Shown here piece by piece: positions 14,008-22,698 of a stretch of DNA of 64,000 nt. The DNA comes from a virus, in the IMG/VR virus record IMGVR_UViG_3300028800_000073, positions 1-64,000 of that record. One strand, 5' to 3'. Every line of letters starts with the position of its first letter. Position 1 is the stretch's first letter. The notes below the pieces were generated by a model, which was not told the origin of the DNA, made no database searches, and was given only the letters and a program-made list of their open reading frames with translations. The position numbers were made by a program, and so were the translations under genes.

Positions 14008-14030
14008 CCCCTGGGTAGTTAGCCCAGGGG
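14008..14030 (-). terminator. GC-rich hairpin between two genes, terminator-like
   Basis: A perfect 8-bp stem (CCCCTGGG / CCCAGGGG) with a 7-base loop, preceded in the minus-strand transcript by AACAAACACAA. No U-tract follows (CTTAGGAA instead), so it may stabilise or process the mRNA rather than terminate it. On the plus strand it is followed by TTGTGTTTGTTTT and would read as a terminator. Confidence 0.5.
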
Positions 14031-14045
14031 TTGTGTTTGTTTTAG

Positions 14046-14393
14046 CTATGACTCAACGACGCCGGCATGATACTTCGTACCATGCTCGTCCCAATAGAAT
14101 CCCTCGAACATATCTATGGTGGCGCTACAATCGCGGCACTGACCATAAATACAATCACGAGGAATATAGTCACTGAAGGTGTCTTCACACCACTTTTCAT
14201 ACTTATTGCCACCAGCCGCTGTTGACAACGGCATGTTCTTAAGAGCCTCCATTCTCCTCAAAAACTCGGCCTCGTTCTTGCACGGTATAACAGCTTTCTC
14301 GTACTTATCGGCATCACCATGCATGAGACTCAGCTCAATCTCGTACTTATTTCTTGGATTAGTTTTGTGTTTAACTGGAGTGAGTTTAATCAT
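14046..14393 (-). CDS. Hypothetical Cys-containing protein
   Basis: 115 residues from ATG 14393 (M-I-K-L-T-P-V-K), which shares a base with the stop of the DUF932 gene (TAATG). The C-terminal part has C-I-Y-G-Q-C-R-D-C and H-G-T-K-Y-H, a possible zinc knuckle. The function is unknown. Confidence 0.7.
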   Translation of the reverse strand: MIKLTPVKHKTNPRNKYEIELSLMHGDADKYEKAVIPCKNEAEFLRRMEALKNMPLSTAAGGNKYEKWCEDTFSDYIPRDCIYGQCRDCSATIDMFEGFYWDEHGTKYHAGVVES

Positions 14394-15469
14394 TAGGTAC
14401 CAATAAGGTCTAGGGCTTCGTCCCAAGCCTTTTGCTTTAACGCTAGTCCAGTACCAAAGTTAGCGGTCTGGAACCGGCGAGCAGCGCCAGTGGCGTCACT
14501 GACATCATGGTGGTCAACGTACTCCGTGCATGCCTGGAGAGCAGCCCAAAGGGTGTCCTTGATGTCTGGGGCAGCACAGGTTGGGCTAGCCATGATCTGA
14601 TCGAGCTTCGTAATGATCTTAGCATCTCTGCGCATAGCCTTAACCTTCTCAGCCTCGTCTAGCCCCACTGGAGCCTCTAGCCCGAATACTGCCCGCCAGT
14701 AGGCCTGGGAGTCTTCACGAGCCATCTTTGTCTCTGCCATGGCCTCAGACACCTCTTGGGTAGCTTTGGCGTCCTTAACGATATTTGAATAGGCCCCGAC
14801 AACGCCAGCGAGGAGGGCGTCTAGGGAACCATTGTGACGGATCGAGAAGCCCTCGGACAGAGCTACATCGCTGTAGTCCTGGTCCACGGCACGCTTCTGT
14901 CGTGCCGCCTCAGCACCCACTCTCGTATCAGTTGCCATACGCAGCGTGTTAACACACACTACTCTAACTGTCGTTGGGGTAAGCATTAACGACTTAGCGT
15001 TACCGTGACCATTGGTAATTAGCATGTAGGTCTTGATGGCGTCCTTCTTGACGTTGTACACCAAGTCCGGCATATAACCCATGGTCCACACGATTTGACC
15101 ACCACGGAGAGCACCAGCGGTCTCCCAGGTCACATGGAGGTCCTTGGCGATGAGACGCATCGCCTTGACCATCTCATGGTTCTGGAACACCCTGTAGCGA
15201 TCACTAACGATGCTCAGGGGATAACCGTTATCACTGCGCTTCAGGACCTTGAAGCCTTCGATAGGTTGAAAGGCCCCATCGGCGCCTTCATGGTTATTAG
15301 CCGCAAACACTTCTTCTCGCTGCACTTCCCAATTCAGACCGGCCTCTTCGAGGACTTGGTCATCAGTAATCTCAGCGGCTAGTACCTTACCGAGTTTGTG
15401 CCACGGGGACTCCCGTAGGCTAAACATCTCGGCTGTACCATCTTTACGCATACTCAGTTCATGGGCCAT
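14393..15469 (-). CDS. DUF932 / TIGR03299 phage-plasmid protein
   Basis: A 358-residue protein. The start (E-M-F-S-L-R-E-S-P-W-H-K-L-G), the middle (S-D-R-Y-R-V-F-Q-N-H-E) and V-R-V-V-C-V-N-T-L match the DUF932 family found on phages and plasmids. Members are often called phage/plasmid-like proteins; their biochemical role is unsettled, though links to recombination have been suggested. The gene overlaps the dCMP deaminase by 11 nt. Confidence 0.85.
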   Translation of the reverse strand: MAHELSMRKDGTAEMFSLRESPWHKLGKVLAAEITDDQVLEEAGLNWEVQREEVFAANNHEGADGAFQPIEGFKVLKRSDNGYPLSIVSDRYRVFQNHEMVKAMRLIAKDLHVTWETAGALRGGQIVWTMGYMPDLVYNVKKDAIKTYMLITNGHGNAKSLMLTPTTVRVVCVNTLRMATDTRVGAEAARQKRAVDQDYSDVALSEGFSIRHNGSLDALLAGVVGAYSNIVKDAKATQEVSEAMAETKMAREDSQAYWRAVFGLEAPVGLDEAEKVKAMRRDAKIITKLDQIMASPTCAAPDIKDTLWAALQACTEYVDHHDVSDATGAARRFQTANFGTGLALKQKAWDEALDLIGT

Positions 15470-16010
15470 AGAGTTCGGACTTTCTTTCGGTTATAGTGAT
15501 TGTCTTGGGCCACCCATCCCAAGCGTACTTCGTGGCGTCAACGACATTGACGTCTAACATCGACCTAATGACTTCAACGTCACTGGCTAGTGCCAGTTCC
15601 TCTGAAGCCTTATCCTCGCGGTGCTGCATATAGACGACATGCTTAATCCCAAACGGGATAATGAAGTCTTTCATGCAACTGTGACATGGATAGTGGGTTA
15701 CATAGAGAATACAATGTGCTAAGTCGCCAATGGCCTGTGCGGCTTTACGGATGGCGTTGGCTTCAGCATGAATGGCATACAGATACTTGTTACCTGGGGC
15801 ATAAGCGTCTCTGTTATCCCATATCGACTTAAGGTCTGGCACCCCTGCTGGTAACCCGTTGTACCCCAAATAGATAGCCCCACTTACTGGATCATAGATC
15901 CCAGCACCTACTTTGGTTCTGGGATCCTTTGATCGCATCTGTGCCCACAACGTAGTGATCAGTAAGCAGCTAACGTCTATTGGGGCTGCTGACGTGTAGA
16001 CGTCATCCAT
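15459..16010 (-). CDS. dCMP/cytidine deaminase-family enzyme
   Basis: A 183-residue protein. Zinc-dependent deaminase motifs are complete: H81-A-E83 and P108-C-H-S-C112, with T-K-V-G-A-G-I upstream. Family knowledge: converts dCMP to dUMP, feeding thymidylate synthesis or modified-base pools during phage replication. Its ATG forms TAATG with the gene upstream. No thymidylate synthase is seen in this window. Confidence 0.9.
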   Translation of the reverse strand: MDDVYTSAAPIDVSCLLITTLWAQMRSKDPRTKVGAGIYDPVSGAIYLGYNGLPAGVPDLKSIWDNRDAYAPGNKYLYAIHAEANAIRKAAQAIGDLAHCILYVTHYPCHSCMKDFIIPFGIKHVVYMQHREDKASEELALASDVEVIRSMLDVNVVDATKYAWDGWPKTITITERKSELYGP

Positions 16011-16540
16011 TAGAGTCGCTTCAACAATTCAACAGTTGCGTCAATTGGATCTTTAGGGAGATCCCAGAGCTTGGCGGCTACACGCCAGTCACTGGTACCT
16101 GTCAGGAACTTCCAGACATCGAGTACTTCCGTGTCGGGCTTACACCAGAACGGTAGCTTCATGTACTTGCCATTCTTGGCTAAGTAACTGGCTACAAGGG
16201 CGCGGTCTACCCAGGGGTTGACGCCGGTGAGGACATAATCCTCCGGGTGCTCGGGTTCTACGCTAAGCGCCTCATCTCTGAATAATGTCTTATCAGTATA
16301 CCCCTGCCGCGTTCCAATCGAACTCGGTGGTGTGAAGTAACTTACCAACACCTCAGTGGGGTACGCAAACAGCGGATCGCTGACTAGCTCCATCTCAATC
16401 TTCTGGCGCTTCTCCTGAAGCTTCTCCTCGTATCCCTTAGTCGTCGGCAACATGTTGCCCATGGCCGGCTGTGGGATATAAGGATCGATACCTGGGTACA
16501 GCCTAGTGCTATTAACTACAACGATTACGTAAGTTGTCAT
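16010..16540 (-). CDS. Hypothetical protein
   Basis: A 176-residue protein with a beta start (T-Y-V-I-V-V-V-N-S-T) and Pro-rich loops. No domain is recognised. ATG follows GGAGACAAA. It lies directly upstream of the deaminase and is coupled to it. Confidence 0.7.
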   Translation of the reverse strand: MTTYVIVVVNSTRLYPGIDPYIPQPAMGNMLPTTKGYEEKLQEKRQKIEMELVSDPLFAYPTEVLVSYFTPPSSIGTRQGYTDKTLFRDEALSVEPEHPEDYVLTGVNPWVDRALVASYLAKNGKYMKLPFWCKPDTEVLDVWKFLTGTSDWRVAAKLWDLPKDPIDATVELLKRL

Positions 16541-16555
16541 TTTGTCTCCATTAAG

Positions 16556-17131
16556 TTAAACGGCATCAATAGCGGAATTCACACGATTCTTTTCCCACAA
16601 ATCATAAGCAATCTTCAGCACCGGTGGGTACTTATTCCAATCCTTGACGATAGCTAGACTACAACGTACGGCGTAGGCATCGTCGTCATTTTCATCTAAA
16701 ATCTCTTCGGCACGCAGCTTCTTGGCGTAGTCAATGAACCAATCTAGGAAAGGTGGCCATTGTTCGGGATACAGGACGTGTGGGTGTACATCATCGTTGA
16801 CCCACTCGAAGCCAAAGGCTGATAAGTGAATAAACTCGCTCTCCGGATACGGCTTATAGACGATACCGAAGTAAGAGTCATCTACTAAGTTACCGAGAAT
16901 CGATTCAAGGTTCTCCCAGCCCTCTAGACTCATCTCGACATGCAATCTGTTCATCAAAGACCAGAATATCGCGTTGTCGATCTGATAGAGTTCCCATAGC
17001 TTAGCTGCAATTGCGGGTTTTTGATCATTGGGGTAACCCGGGCTATCTAATGTATCGATGCAAGAGATACGCTCTTCAACGTTATCACGAATCATAGCCA
17101 TAACGTTCTCTTTAGTGAACGGTATAGTCAT
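16556..17131 (-). CDS. Hypothetical protein
   Basis: A 191-residue acidic soluble protein, rich in aromatic residues, with no recognised domain. Its ATG overlaps the stop of the small gene upstream (ATGA). Confidence 0.7.
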   Translation of the reverse strand: MTIPFTKENVMAMIRDNVEERISCIDTLDSPGYPNDQKPAIAAKLWELYQIDNAIFWSLMNRLHVEMSLEGWENLESILGNLVDDSYFGIVYKPYPESEFIHLSAFGFEWVNDDVHPHVLYPEQWPPFLDWFIDYAKKLRAEEILDENDDDAYAVRCSLAIVKDWNKYPPVLKIAYDLWEKNRVNSAIDAV

Positions 17132-17298
17132 CCGATATCCACTTCTTCTTGAACCACTGTTATACCGAGATCCTTGATCAGCTTGATCCAGAACTCCCTA
17201 GTCGTCTCGTGATCCCCGACATGAGCGTAGTGCTTCTTATCGATCCTAAATACTGATCTACCGTGAAAATCATCGTTACGTATTGTGAGTGTTTTCAT
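17128..17298 (-). CDS. Hypothetical 56-residue protein
   Basis: A small gene filling the gap between its neighbours. ATG 17298 shares a base with the upstream TAA and its TGA overlaps the next ATG. It is an alpha/beta protein with a basic start (M-K-T-L-T-I-R-N-D-D-F-H-G-R) and acidic end. No family is recognised. Confidence 0.65.
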   Translation of the reverse strand: MKTLTIRNDDFHGRSVFRIDKKHYAHVGDHETTREFWIKLIKDLGITVVQEEVDIG

Positions 17299-17714
17299 TA
17301 GTTAAAGTTTATTTTACTGGCTCGGTATTCCTTGAGCGCAGCGTTGAAGCTTTGTTCGATAAGTGCGAATGCCTTCTTTGGGAATGGATCATCTGAACCA
17401 CGGACAATAAGATTCAGAACCGTGTTCTCGGCTCCGTGATCCCCCTTCTCCGTAGCTGTAATGGATACCATCCCGTTCTCATTAACGCTTTGCCGGAGTA
17501 CTGAAGCAATGAGCTTCAGTACGACAGCGAAGTGCATGGGATCTCTATTTAGGCTGACCAGTAATGTACTGATCGTCATTTGGTCATCATTGGCGACGTA
17601 GGTATCAATAAGCCCATTCATCGCCATTTTCAAACCATCTGTTACTGCTTTAAATTCATCGGGGGAGAGTTTATCGTCCTCTCCCCCTTCGTCTGCTTCT
17701 TCTGGTGGTAGCAT
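17298..17714 (-). CDS. Hypothetical protein with acidic N-terminus
   Basis: A 138-residue protein. The first ~16 residues are strongly acidic (E-E-A-D-E-G-G-E-D-D); the rest is an alpha/beta domain without recognised motifs. It lies 6 nt after the metallophosphoesterase start region and probably shares its transcript. Confidence 0.7.
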   Translation of the reverse strand: MLPPEEADEGGEDDKLSPDEFKAVTDGLKMAMNGLIDTYVANDDQMTISTLLVSLNRDPMHFAVVLKLIASVLRQSVNENGMVSITATEKGDHGAENTVLNLIVRGSDDPFPKKAFALIEQSFNAALKEYRASKINFN

Positions 17715-17720
17715 GTTTCC

Positions 17721-18860
17721 TTATTCGAGGACTTCCTTGGCGCTCACATAGATGCGCTTCCGTAGTCCATGTTTGGCGTGCCACAGGAACCCCGTGAGCC
17801 TACGCTGCGAACCGATATAACCCATCTCAGCGGACCACGCATCTGGACTAACCAATGACTCCATATGCTCCATAACGACTCCGTGCATGGACTCCACGAC
17901 GTTGCGGTGGATATGACCCATGAACCAATGTCTGACAGTTGTCTCGCCCCATGCCTTGGGCTGCTCTACCGCCATCAGGCTCGGTAGATCCTTCGGCTTG
18001 ACTAAGTGCCCATGATGGAAGCCCAAGAGGACTGTACCATGCTGGACGTACTGCCGTGTTGCTGGGGTGTTAATGACTTCGACACGCTTCTCGTTACGGT
18101 AATACGCTTCGAGTAAGCGGGATAGGTGGAATGAGGATTCCCAGTCATGGTTGCCGGGGATCACAATGAGTTGGATTGAGTTACACCGTGATGCAATGAG
18201 GTCTACGCAGGTATGTAGGATCCGTGTGGCTACTTCCCAAATCTTGAACTGACGGGAATCAACATCTAAGTGATTGCCGCCACGCTCAGTGATCGCCTTC
18301 CGGGTATCACTGTGGAACAAGTCACCGCCGCACACCAGTACGGCTTTACCGAAATCGCCAGCCTCAGCTACTAGCTTGCTGATGGCACCAATTACAAGTT
18401 TCTCACAGATCTTGAGATCGTAGTCTTCTCCGGTCTCAGACGCGTGTGCCAACATGCCGATATGCTGGTCCCAGAGTCCGACGTGGAACATCACGTCATT
18501 CGGTAGGTCCTTTGTAGGCTTCGGTAGCTTAGGGCACTTGCCCTCTACCTTAGCGCATAGCTCATCGGACACCTTCTGGAGAAGCTGTGCTTCAGGGGCT
18601 AGCTTACGCCATTCCGTAATGATCTTACCTTCACCATCGTATTGTACTGTAGTCCGTGTAGTCCTGAGACCCTCGGGTACCGGCACGTTCACCATCGCTC
18701 CGGGGTTGATCCCTAGCAAGCGTTGAGCCGCTGCTAAGCGGTCTCTAAAGGTGGAACGTGGGATCCCGAGTTCTCGTGCTGCTGCTCTACCACTACGATC
18801 TGCGTCTTCCCATGCTTCCATGGTCTCTTCGGCTAGCTCGCGTGTCATGATTTCAGGCAT
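17721..18860 (-). CDS. Calcineurin-like metallophosphoesterase with N-terminal HTH
   Basis: A 379-residue protein. Residues ~22-47 form an HTH (A-A-A-R-E-L-G-I-P-R-S-T-F-R-D). The C-terminal domain has all metal-binding blocks: D131-x-H133, G-G-D180-L-F-H, G-N237-H-D239, and G-H-I-H at 315-318. Family knowledge: two-metal phosphodiesterases or nucleases. The HTH fusion suggests a DNA-directed enzyme, possibly a sequence-specific nuclease, distinct from the SbcD homolog at 52-53 kb. A short CCCCG/CGGGG hairpin lies just upstream. Confidence 0.85.
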   Translation of the reverse strand: MPEIMTRELAEETMEAWEDADRSGRAAARELGIPRSTFRDRLAAAQRLLGINPGAMVNVPVPEGLRTTRTTVQYDGEGKIITEWRKLAPEAQLLQKVSDELCAKVEGKCPKLPKPTKDLPNDVMFHVGLWDQHIGMLAHASETGEDYDLKICEKLVIGAISKLVAEAGDFGKAVLVCGGDLFHSDTRKAITERGGNHLDVDSRQFKIWEVATRILHTCVDLIASRCNSIQLIVIPGNHDWESSFHLSRLLEAYYRNEKRVEVINTPATRQYVQHGTVLLGFHHGHLVKPKDLPSLMAVEQPKAWGETTVRHWFMGHIHRNVVESMHGVVMEHMESLVSPDAWSAEMGYIGSQRRLTGFLWHAKHGLRKRIYVSAKEVLE

Positions 18861-18912
18861 AGTAATCCTTCTTTGGAATGATCCCCGAGTTGTATGAACC
18901 GGGGCTAAGTAA

Positions 18913-19479
18913 TCAAGAGGCCGCGACTGCGACCTTTTCTTCTCCGACCTTCCAGGCCCAGTGTACTGCGATGAACTCCCCTAGCATTGCCTCATCGCTG
19001 AGGTCGGCTGGTTCCCGGTAGCCCTCTTCATCTGAAATGCGCTTAACGGCTTCCCTAGTGAAGTCGATGGCTTGCCTACGAGTCACGGTAACAACGGAGT
19101 CACCGCCGGTGCAATGGGGCTCATTGAATCGGTACAGCTCCTTGTCATCGGGGAGCAGGACTTTGGGGGGAGTCTGGTCTAACTCCGGCTCAATTTGATG
19201 CTTTTCCAGCCAGTCATCGAAATCCTCTTCGGGATCCTCTTTTGTGTCGGCTAAGCGCTGGTGAAGCTCCTGAATAAACAATACGGCTCTCTGGAGGTTA
19301 GTGAATGGATTAGCGTTCGACACGTTGTGCAACGACATGCCATTACTCATCCAAACTATGTAACCACAAGCATCTACATGAATATAATGACCCAAACATA
19401 ATGTCTCTATGACGGCGTTGCTTTTGAATATTTGATCAATCGGTGGTAGTTCTGGAGTAAAAGTAATGCCTTCGAACAT
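18913..19479 (-). CDS. Hypothetical protein, first gene after a promoter
   Basis: A 188-residue acidic protein. No domain is recognised; residues 30-50 look beta-rich and 90-110 are acidic. It is the first gene downstream of the sigma70-type promoter at 19510-19538, and CGAGGAGAGACT is its ribosome site. Early expression is inferred from the host-type promoter. Confidence 0.7.
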   Translation of the reverse strand: MFEGITFTPELPPIDQIFKSNAVIETLCLGHYIHVDACGYIVWMSNGMSLHNVSNANPFTNLQRAVLFIQELHQRLADTKEDPEEDFDDWLEKHQIEPELDQTPPKVLLPDDKELYRFNEPHCTGGDSVVTVTRRQAIDFTREAVKRISDEEGYREPADLSDEAMLGEFIAVHWAWKVGEEKVAVAAS

Positions 19480-19509
19480 AGTCTCTCCTCGGGGCGCTTG
19501 GGACCAGCA

Positions 19510-19538
19510 ATTATAGGTGTACTGCGGTTACATAGCAA
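19510..19538 (-). promoter_or_regulatory. Sigma70-type promoter
   Basis: Minus strand: TTGCTA (-35), a 17-base spacer, then a perfect TATAAT (-10). It lies in a 105-base gap upstream of 18913-19479, with an expected transcript start about 30 bases before that gene's ATG. Confidence 0.75.
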
Positions 19539-19584
19539 ATCTACGCTGCACCAGTTGTAAGTCATTATCGACGCGTTAATTAGA

Positions 19585-20010
19585 CTATACCGTAGTGACT
19601 AGATCGATGAAATTATACTGAGGAGATAACGGGTCGGCAAGATCACGCTGAATCAGGAGATGCTCAGTGGGGGTCATGAACATGGAATTGCCACCGAAGG
19701 TTACCTCTAGGTTCTTCCGTGTTTTGCTGTAGATCCACTTGACCTTTGTCAGTGAAGCCAGGATGCGCAGCATAGTCGCGCTGTTATAACCTGCGCAAGT
19801 CGCCTTTACATTATGATCCGGTAACGCCCAAGCGATGGGATGGCTCTTATACTCTGCCCTAAATTGTGTCGTCTGGTCACTGACGTATTCACCATCCAGC
19901 CAGATCCATAGATTTGAGCGGCCTACGCGTTTAACGGATCGCATCCCCATCCAGGCTCTAACGGAAATTAAATCATAGAAATCAAATGGCAAATCGTTGG
20001 TGAGCTGCAT
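19585..20010 (-). CDS. Hypothetical protein
   Basis: A 141-residue basic protein, mixed alpha/beta with many aromatic residues. No motif is recognised. It overlaps the vWA-like gene by 29 nt and ends just before the promoter gap, so it is the last gene of its transcript. Confidence 0.7.
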   Translation of the reverse strand: MQLTNDLPFDFYDLISVRAWMGMRSVKRVGRSNLWIWLDGEYVSDQTTQFRAEYKSHPIAWALPDHNVKATCAGYNSATMLRILASLTKVKWIYSKTRKNLEVTFGGNSMFMTPTEHLLIQRDLADPLSPQYNFIDLVTTV

Positions 20011-20731
20011 TTAGTTTCCAGTTCTCTGCGTTGTGGAAGTCATCTAGTTTTCCTATTTTATTGTGGAATTCCTCGTTACCCCGCCACCCCTCTGGGAACG
20101 CCTTCTGGCGATCTTCAGAGTCGAAAGCAGTCACTGAGGCTGCTCTCTTGGCGTTGTAGAGGTCAGCTAATACCCTGAGCCTACTAATGGAATTACTGCA
20201 ACTCTCAATAGCCCCTTCAAGCGTTGGTACCCCACAGACCAGCGTATGCGTCCTGGGGACGCCATAGCGGGTACTAACGAAGTTGGTATCATGGTTAGCA
20301 CCGACATACAGCACTTGGTTAGTACTATGACCGAGAAAGTGTGTAGTCCTCCGCTCACAGGACACGGCACCACTATCATCATTGGGGCTGAGCCGCAGTG
20401 CTACGATGACATTGCGCTCATCGTAGTTAATCTCTTGGTACACACTTTGAAATGCGTCACAGAGCCTAGTGGTATGGGAATCACTGATGAACAATGAAGG
20501 TACCACACGGCGCTGTACGTCTAACCAACCACTACGGTACCCGGCACCATAGAGTCGGTACTTGAAGGTACCTGAGGGGTTCTCTAACTGCTTACTAATG
20601 AGGGACTGTATACTCTTGGCTACTAAGGGCTCTAGCCCCCGTATCGCCTTTGAAGTATCAACAATAAAAGTAACTGAACAGTCCCCGAATTTCAACGGTT
20701 GTCCGGGTATACTACTTCGATGAACATCCAC
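19982..20731 (-). CDS. Putative von Willebrand factor A-like protein
   Basis: A 249-residue protein. V-T-F-I-V-D-T-S-K-A near residues 20-29 resembles a degenerate MIDAS start (D-x-S-x-S expected, D-T-S-K seen), followed by a helix and V-I-V-A-L-R-L-S. This is suggestive of a vWA fold but not conclusive. ATG 20731 lies 40 nt inside the upstream gene; a TTG at 20695 that overlaps the upstream TGA is an alternative start. It is coupled to a secreted 3D-domain gene. Confidence 0.5.
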   Translation of the reverse strand: MDVHRSSIPGQPLKFGDCSVTFIVDTSKAIRGLEPLVAKSIQSLISKQLENPSGTFKYRLYGAGYRSGWLDVQRRVVPSLFISDSHTTRLCDAFQSVYQEINYDERNVIVALRLSPNDDSGAVSCERRTTHFLGHSTNQVLYVGANHDTNFVSTRYGVPRTHTLVCGVPTLEGAIESCSNSISRLRVLADLYNAKRAASVTAFDSEDRQKAFPEGWRGNEEFHNKIGKLDDFHNAENWKLNAAHQRFAI

Positions 20732-21201
20732 TTAGCACCCCATTCTTGAGCTGAGTGAAAAGTTCTGAACTTAACGTCAATCTGTGTAATTCCCTGCCGG
20801 TAGCTTCGTCGTATGACACTTCCACCGGGTGAGTCAACTTCCCAATATTTTTCCCCTTTGCTAGACATATAGCCTGGTACGTATATCTGCGTACCTCGGG
20901 GAAATTGCTGGTAAAACGCTGCAATGTTGTAGGTTGCTCCACGGTATCCATGTTGTTTATAGTATTCTCTGTCTTGGGGGTCCTCTGGAGAACAAGCCGT
21001 TACCTTAGCCCATATACGGTGTACATTAACTACCGGCTCGGCTGGGGGTGGTGGCTCTTCAACCTTAATCGGCTGTTCAACGGGGTCCGGGTATGGGACG
21101 GTGTAGGATGTTGGTCTGCCGGTTTCCCTCTCTACCATTGGGGCAAAGAGTGAGGAGGCCGACATGACCATGAGTGTTATGGCTTTAAGTAGTACTGTCA
21201 T
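20692..21201 (-). CDS. Secreted 3D-domain (double-psi beta-barrel) protein
   Basis: A 169-residue protein. Residues 1-20 form a signal peptide, followed by a Pro-rich linker (P-P-P-P-A-E-P). The C-terminal ~100 residues carry the 3D-domain pattern: A-C-S-P-E-D early, G-T-Q-I-Y-V-P-G-Y, W-E-V-D-S-P-G-G, and I-T-Q-I-D-V-K-F. Related domains occur in cell-wall hydrolases such as RlpA/MltA types. A role in the periplasm on peptidoglycan, in lysis or entry, is inferred. It could also be a lipoprotein-like moron, but no lipobox is visible. Confidence 0.75.
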   Translation of the reverse strand: MTVLLKAITLMVMSASSLFAPMVERETGRPTSYTVPYPDPVEQPIKVEEPPPPAEPVVNVHRIWAKVTACSPEDPQDREYYKQHGYRGATYNIAAFYQQFPRGTQIYVPGYMSSKGEKYWEVDSPGGSVIRRSYRQGITQIDVKFRTFHSAQEWGAKWMFIEVVYPDNR

Positions 21202-22315
21202 TGATGGTTTCCACGAGGATGCGGGCTGCTTCTACTATGTGAATATCTTTGCCTTTAAACTCATCTAGCTTCAATCGTAGCGGAGGATGAGAGTTACAGG
21301 CTCCTGTGATCAGGCTTCCCAGGTAATCGCCGTCTGGATTGTCTTTAGCTAGCTCTTTCTTCATCTGGAGCTTAATGGTAGCCAGCATAGGCAGGCTCTT
21401 CTCATCGGCCTTGGGGATGACTAAGGTGGTCTCGTCGATCTTACCCCTTACAGTGGCTGAATCTATAACCATTGCGAGATACTCAAGACAAGCGTGTGCT
21501 ACTTCACCGATATTGGAGTTTTCCAGGTTCTTGCCCAATTCCGGGCGATCCTGGTAGACCATATCCATCTTGTCATCGAGTTCCTTGAACCGGATACGAC
21601 AGAGCTTGATGGTCTCTCTCAGGCGATAATCGGCTTCCTTCTTCTCTTCATCGGTACCGCTGCGGGCCTTCATGTACCCGTCAAGTTCTTCAGCGATATC
21701 GGTATGACAGACCTTAATGACTTCCAGTAGAAGCGGGTTCATCGCCCCTTCTGTAGCTGGCGCCTTAGACGGGGCAGCTGCCTCGACTCTGAATGCGGGT
21801 GGGATCGGAACAATGAATGCCAGTGCCCAATCTCTGGCCCACAGTAGCTTGCTGACTTCGATTGGGAGGTATCTCTGGCCGTCATCGAATCCGATGGGCT
21901 GATAGACATCCTTACCGACCTTCGCGAATACTGCTCCGGCGTCTTTGGGGTCACTGAAGAACCCGGTCTGCTCCCATGGCCGATCACCGTTCTGCCGAGA
22001 CAGTGTAGCCCCGGTCTTGAAGGTGGCGGCGAAGAGCTTCTCTAGGGCTCTACGTACTTTCCCAGGTAGATCCTCTACGGGGTCCTTGTTGAACTCGTTT
22101 ACAACTAGCTCAACCATACCGTCAGTTACGAAGGACTCTGGCTTCATGGAGTTAGCGTGAATATTGGTTAGCCAGCTAAATAGGCGATCATGCGACGCCT
22201 TGGCTTCGTCACTCATAGCCGGATTAGCGTCAGCCATCTCGAAAGCCTTGTCGGAGTGGCTCTTGATCTGCTTATCGTAATCGGCGTGCTTGGCGTGTGG
22301 CGCGGTCTTGGTCAT
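21185..22315 (-). CDS. Hypothetical protein
   Basis: A 376-residue mostly helical, charged protein with an Ala/Pro-rich linker near residues 175-190 dividing two halves. No domain is recognised. A GGATAAAA ribosome site precedes ATG. Confidence 0.7.
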   Translation of the reverse strand: MTKTAPHAKHADYDKQIKSHSDKAFEMADANPAMSDEAKASHDRLFSWLTNIHANSMKPESFVTDGMVELVVNEFNKDPVEDLPGKVRRALEKLFAATFKTGATLSRQNGDRPWEQTGFFSDPKDAGAVFAKVGKDVYQPIGFDDGQRYLPIEVSKLLWARDWALAFIVPIPPAFRVEAAAPSKAPATEGAMNPLLLEVIKVCHTDIAEELDGYMKARSGTDEEKKEADYRLRETIKLCRIRFKELDDKMDMVYQDRPELGKNLENSNIGEVAHACLEYLAMVIDSATVRGKIDETTLVIPKADEKSLPMLATIKLQMKKELAKDNPDGDYLGSLITGACNSHPPLRLKLDEFKGKDIHIVEAARILVETINDSTT

Positions 22316-22317
22316 TT

Positions 22318-22692
22318 TTATCCTATATAGGTCTTGTTATCGTTTCCGTACCGTTTACCGGATGGCTTAACGGCGTCACATTGTTGTACCATCAACTCGA
22401 ACTCTACGGCGTCTGATTGGGCGATTCTGACATTGGCACTTCTGAACTGTAGCAACCTTGGGCTTGCTGCATCAGAAAATGTCAATCTCGAAATAACTCC
22501 GTCAGTGTGATCGATGCAGTACCACCTGAAAAGGTGCTTACCGAATATGGTGTAGAGATAGAGTCTAAATGCTGATGGTGGCTCTTCTTCTGTCGTGAAG
22601 ATGCCACCGATTTCATGCAGTAAATTATCTGTTAATGCACCTTTAGCAATCGCTACTTCGTCCAGCGATTTCGACGTTATCGATACAAGCAT
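22318..22692 (-). CDS. Hypothetical protein
   Basis: A 124-residue mixed alpha/beta protein with no motif recognised. It sits between the resolvase gene and 21185-22315, separated by only a few bases on both sides. Confidence 0.65.
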   Translation of the reverse strand: MLVSITSKSLDEVAIAKGALTDNLLHEIGGIFTTEEEPPSAFRLYLYTIFGKHLFRWYCIDHTDGVISRLTFSDAASPRLLQFRSANVRIAQSDAVEFELMVQQCDAVKPSGKRYGNDNKTYIG

Positions 22693-22698
22693 CGGTTC

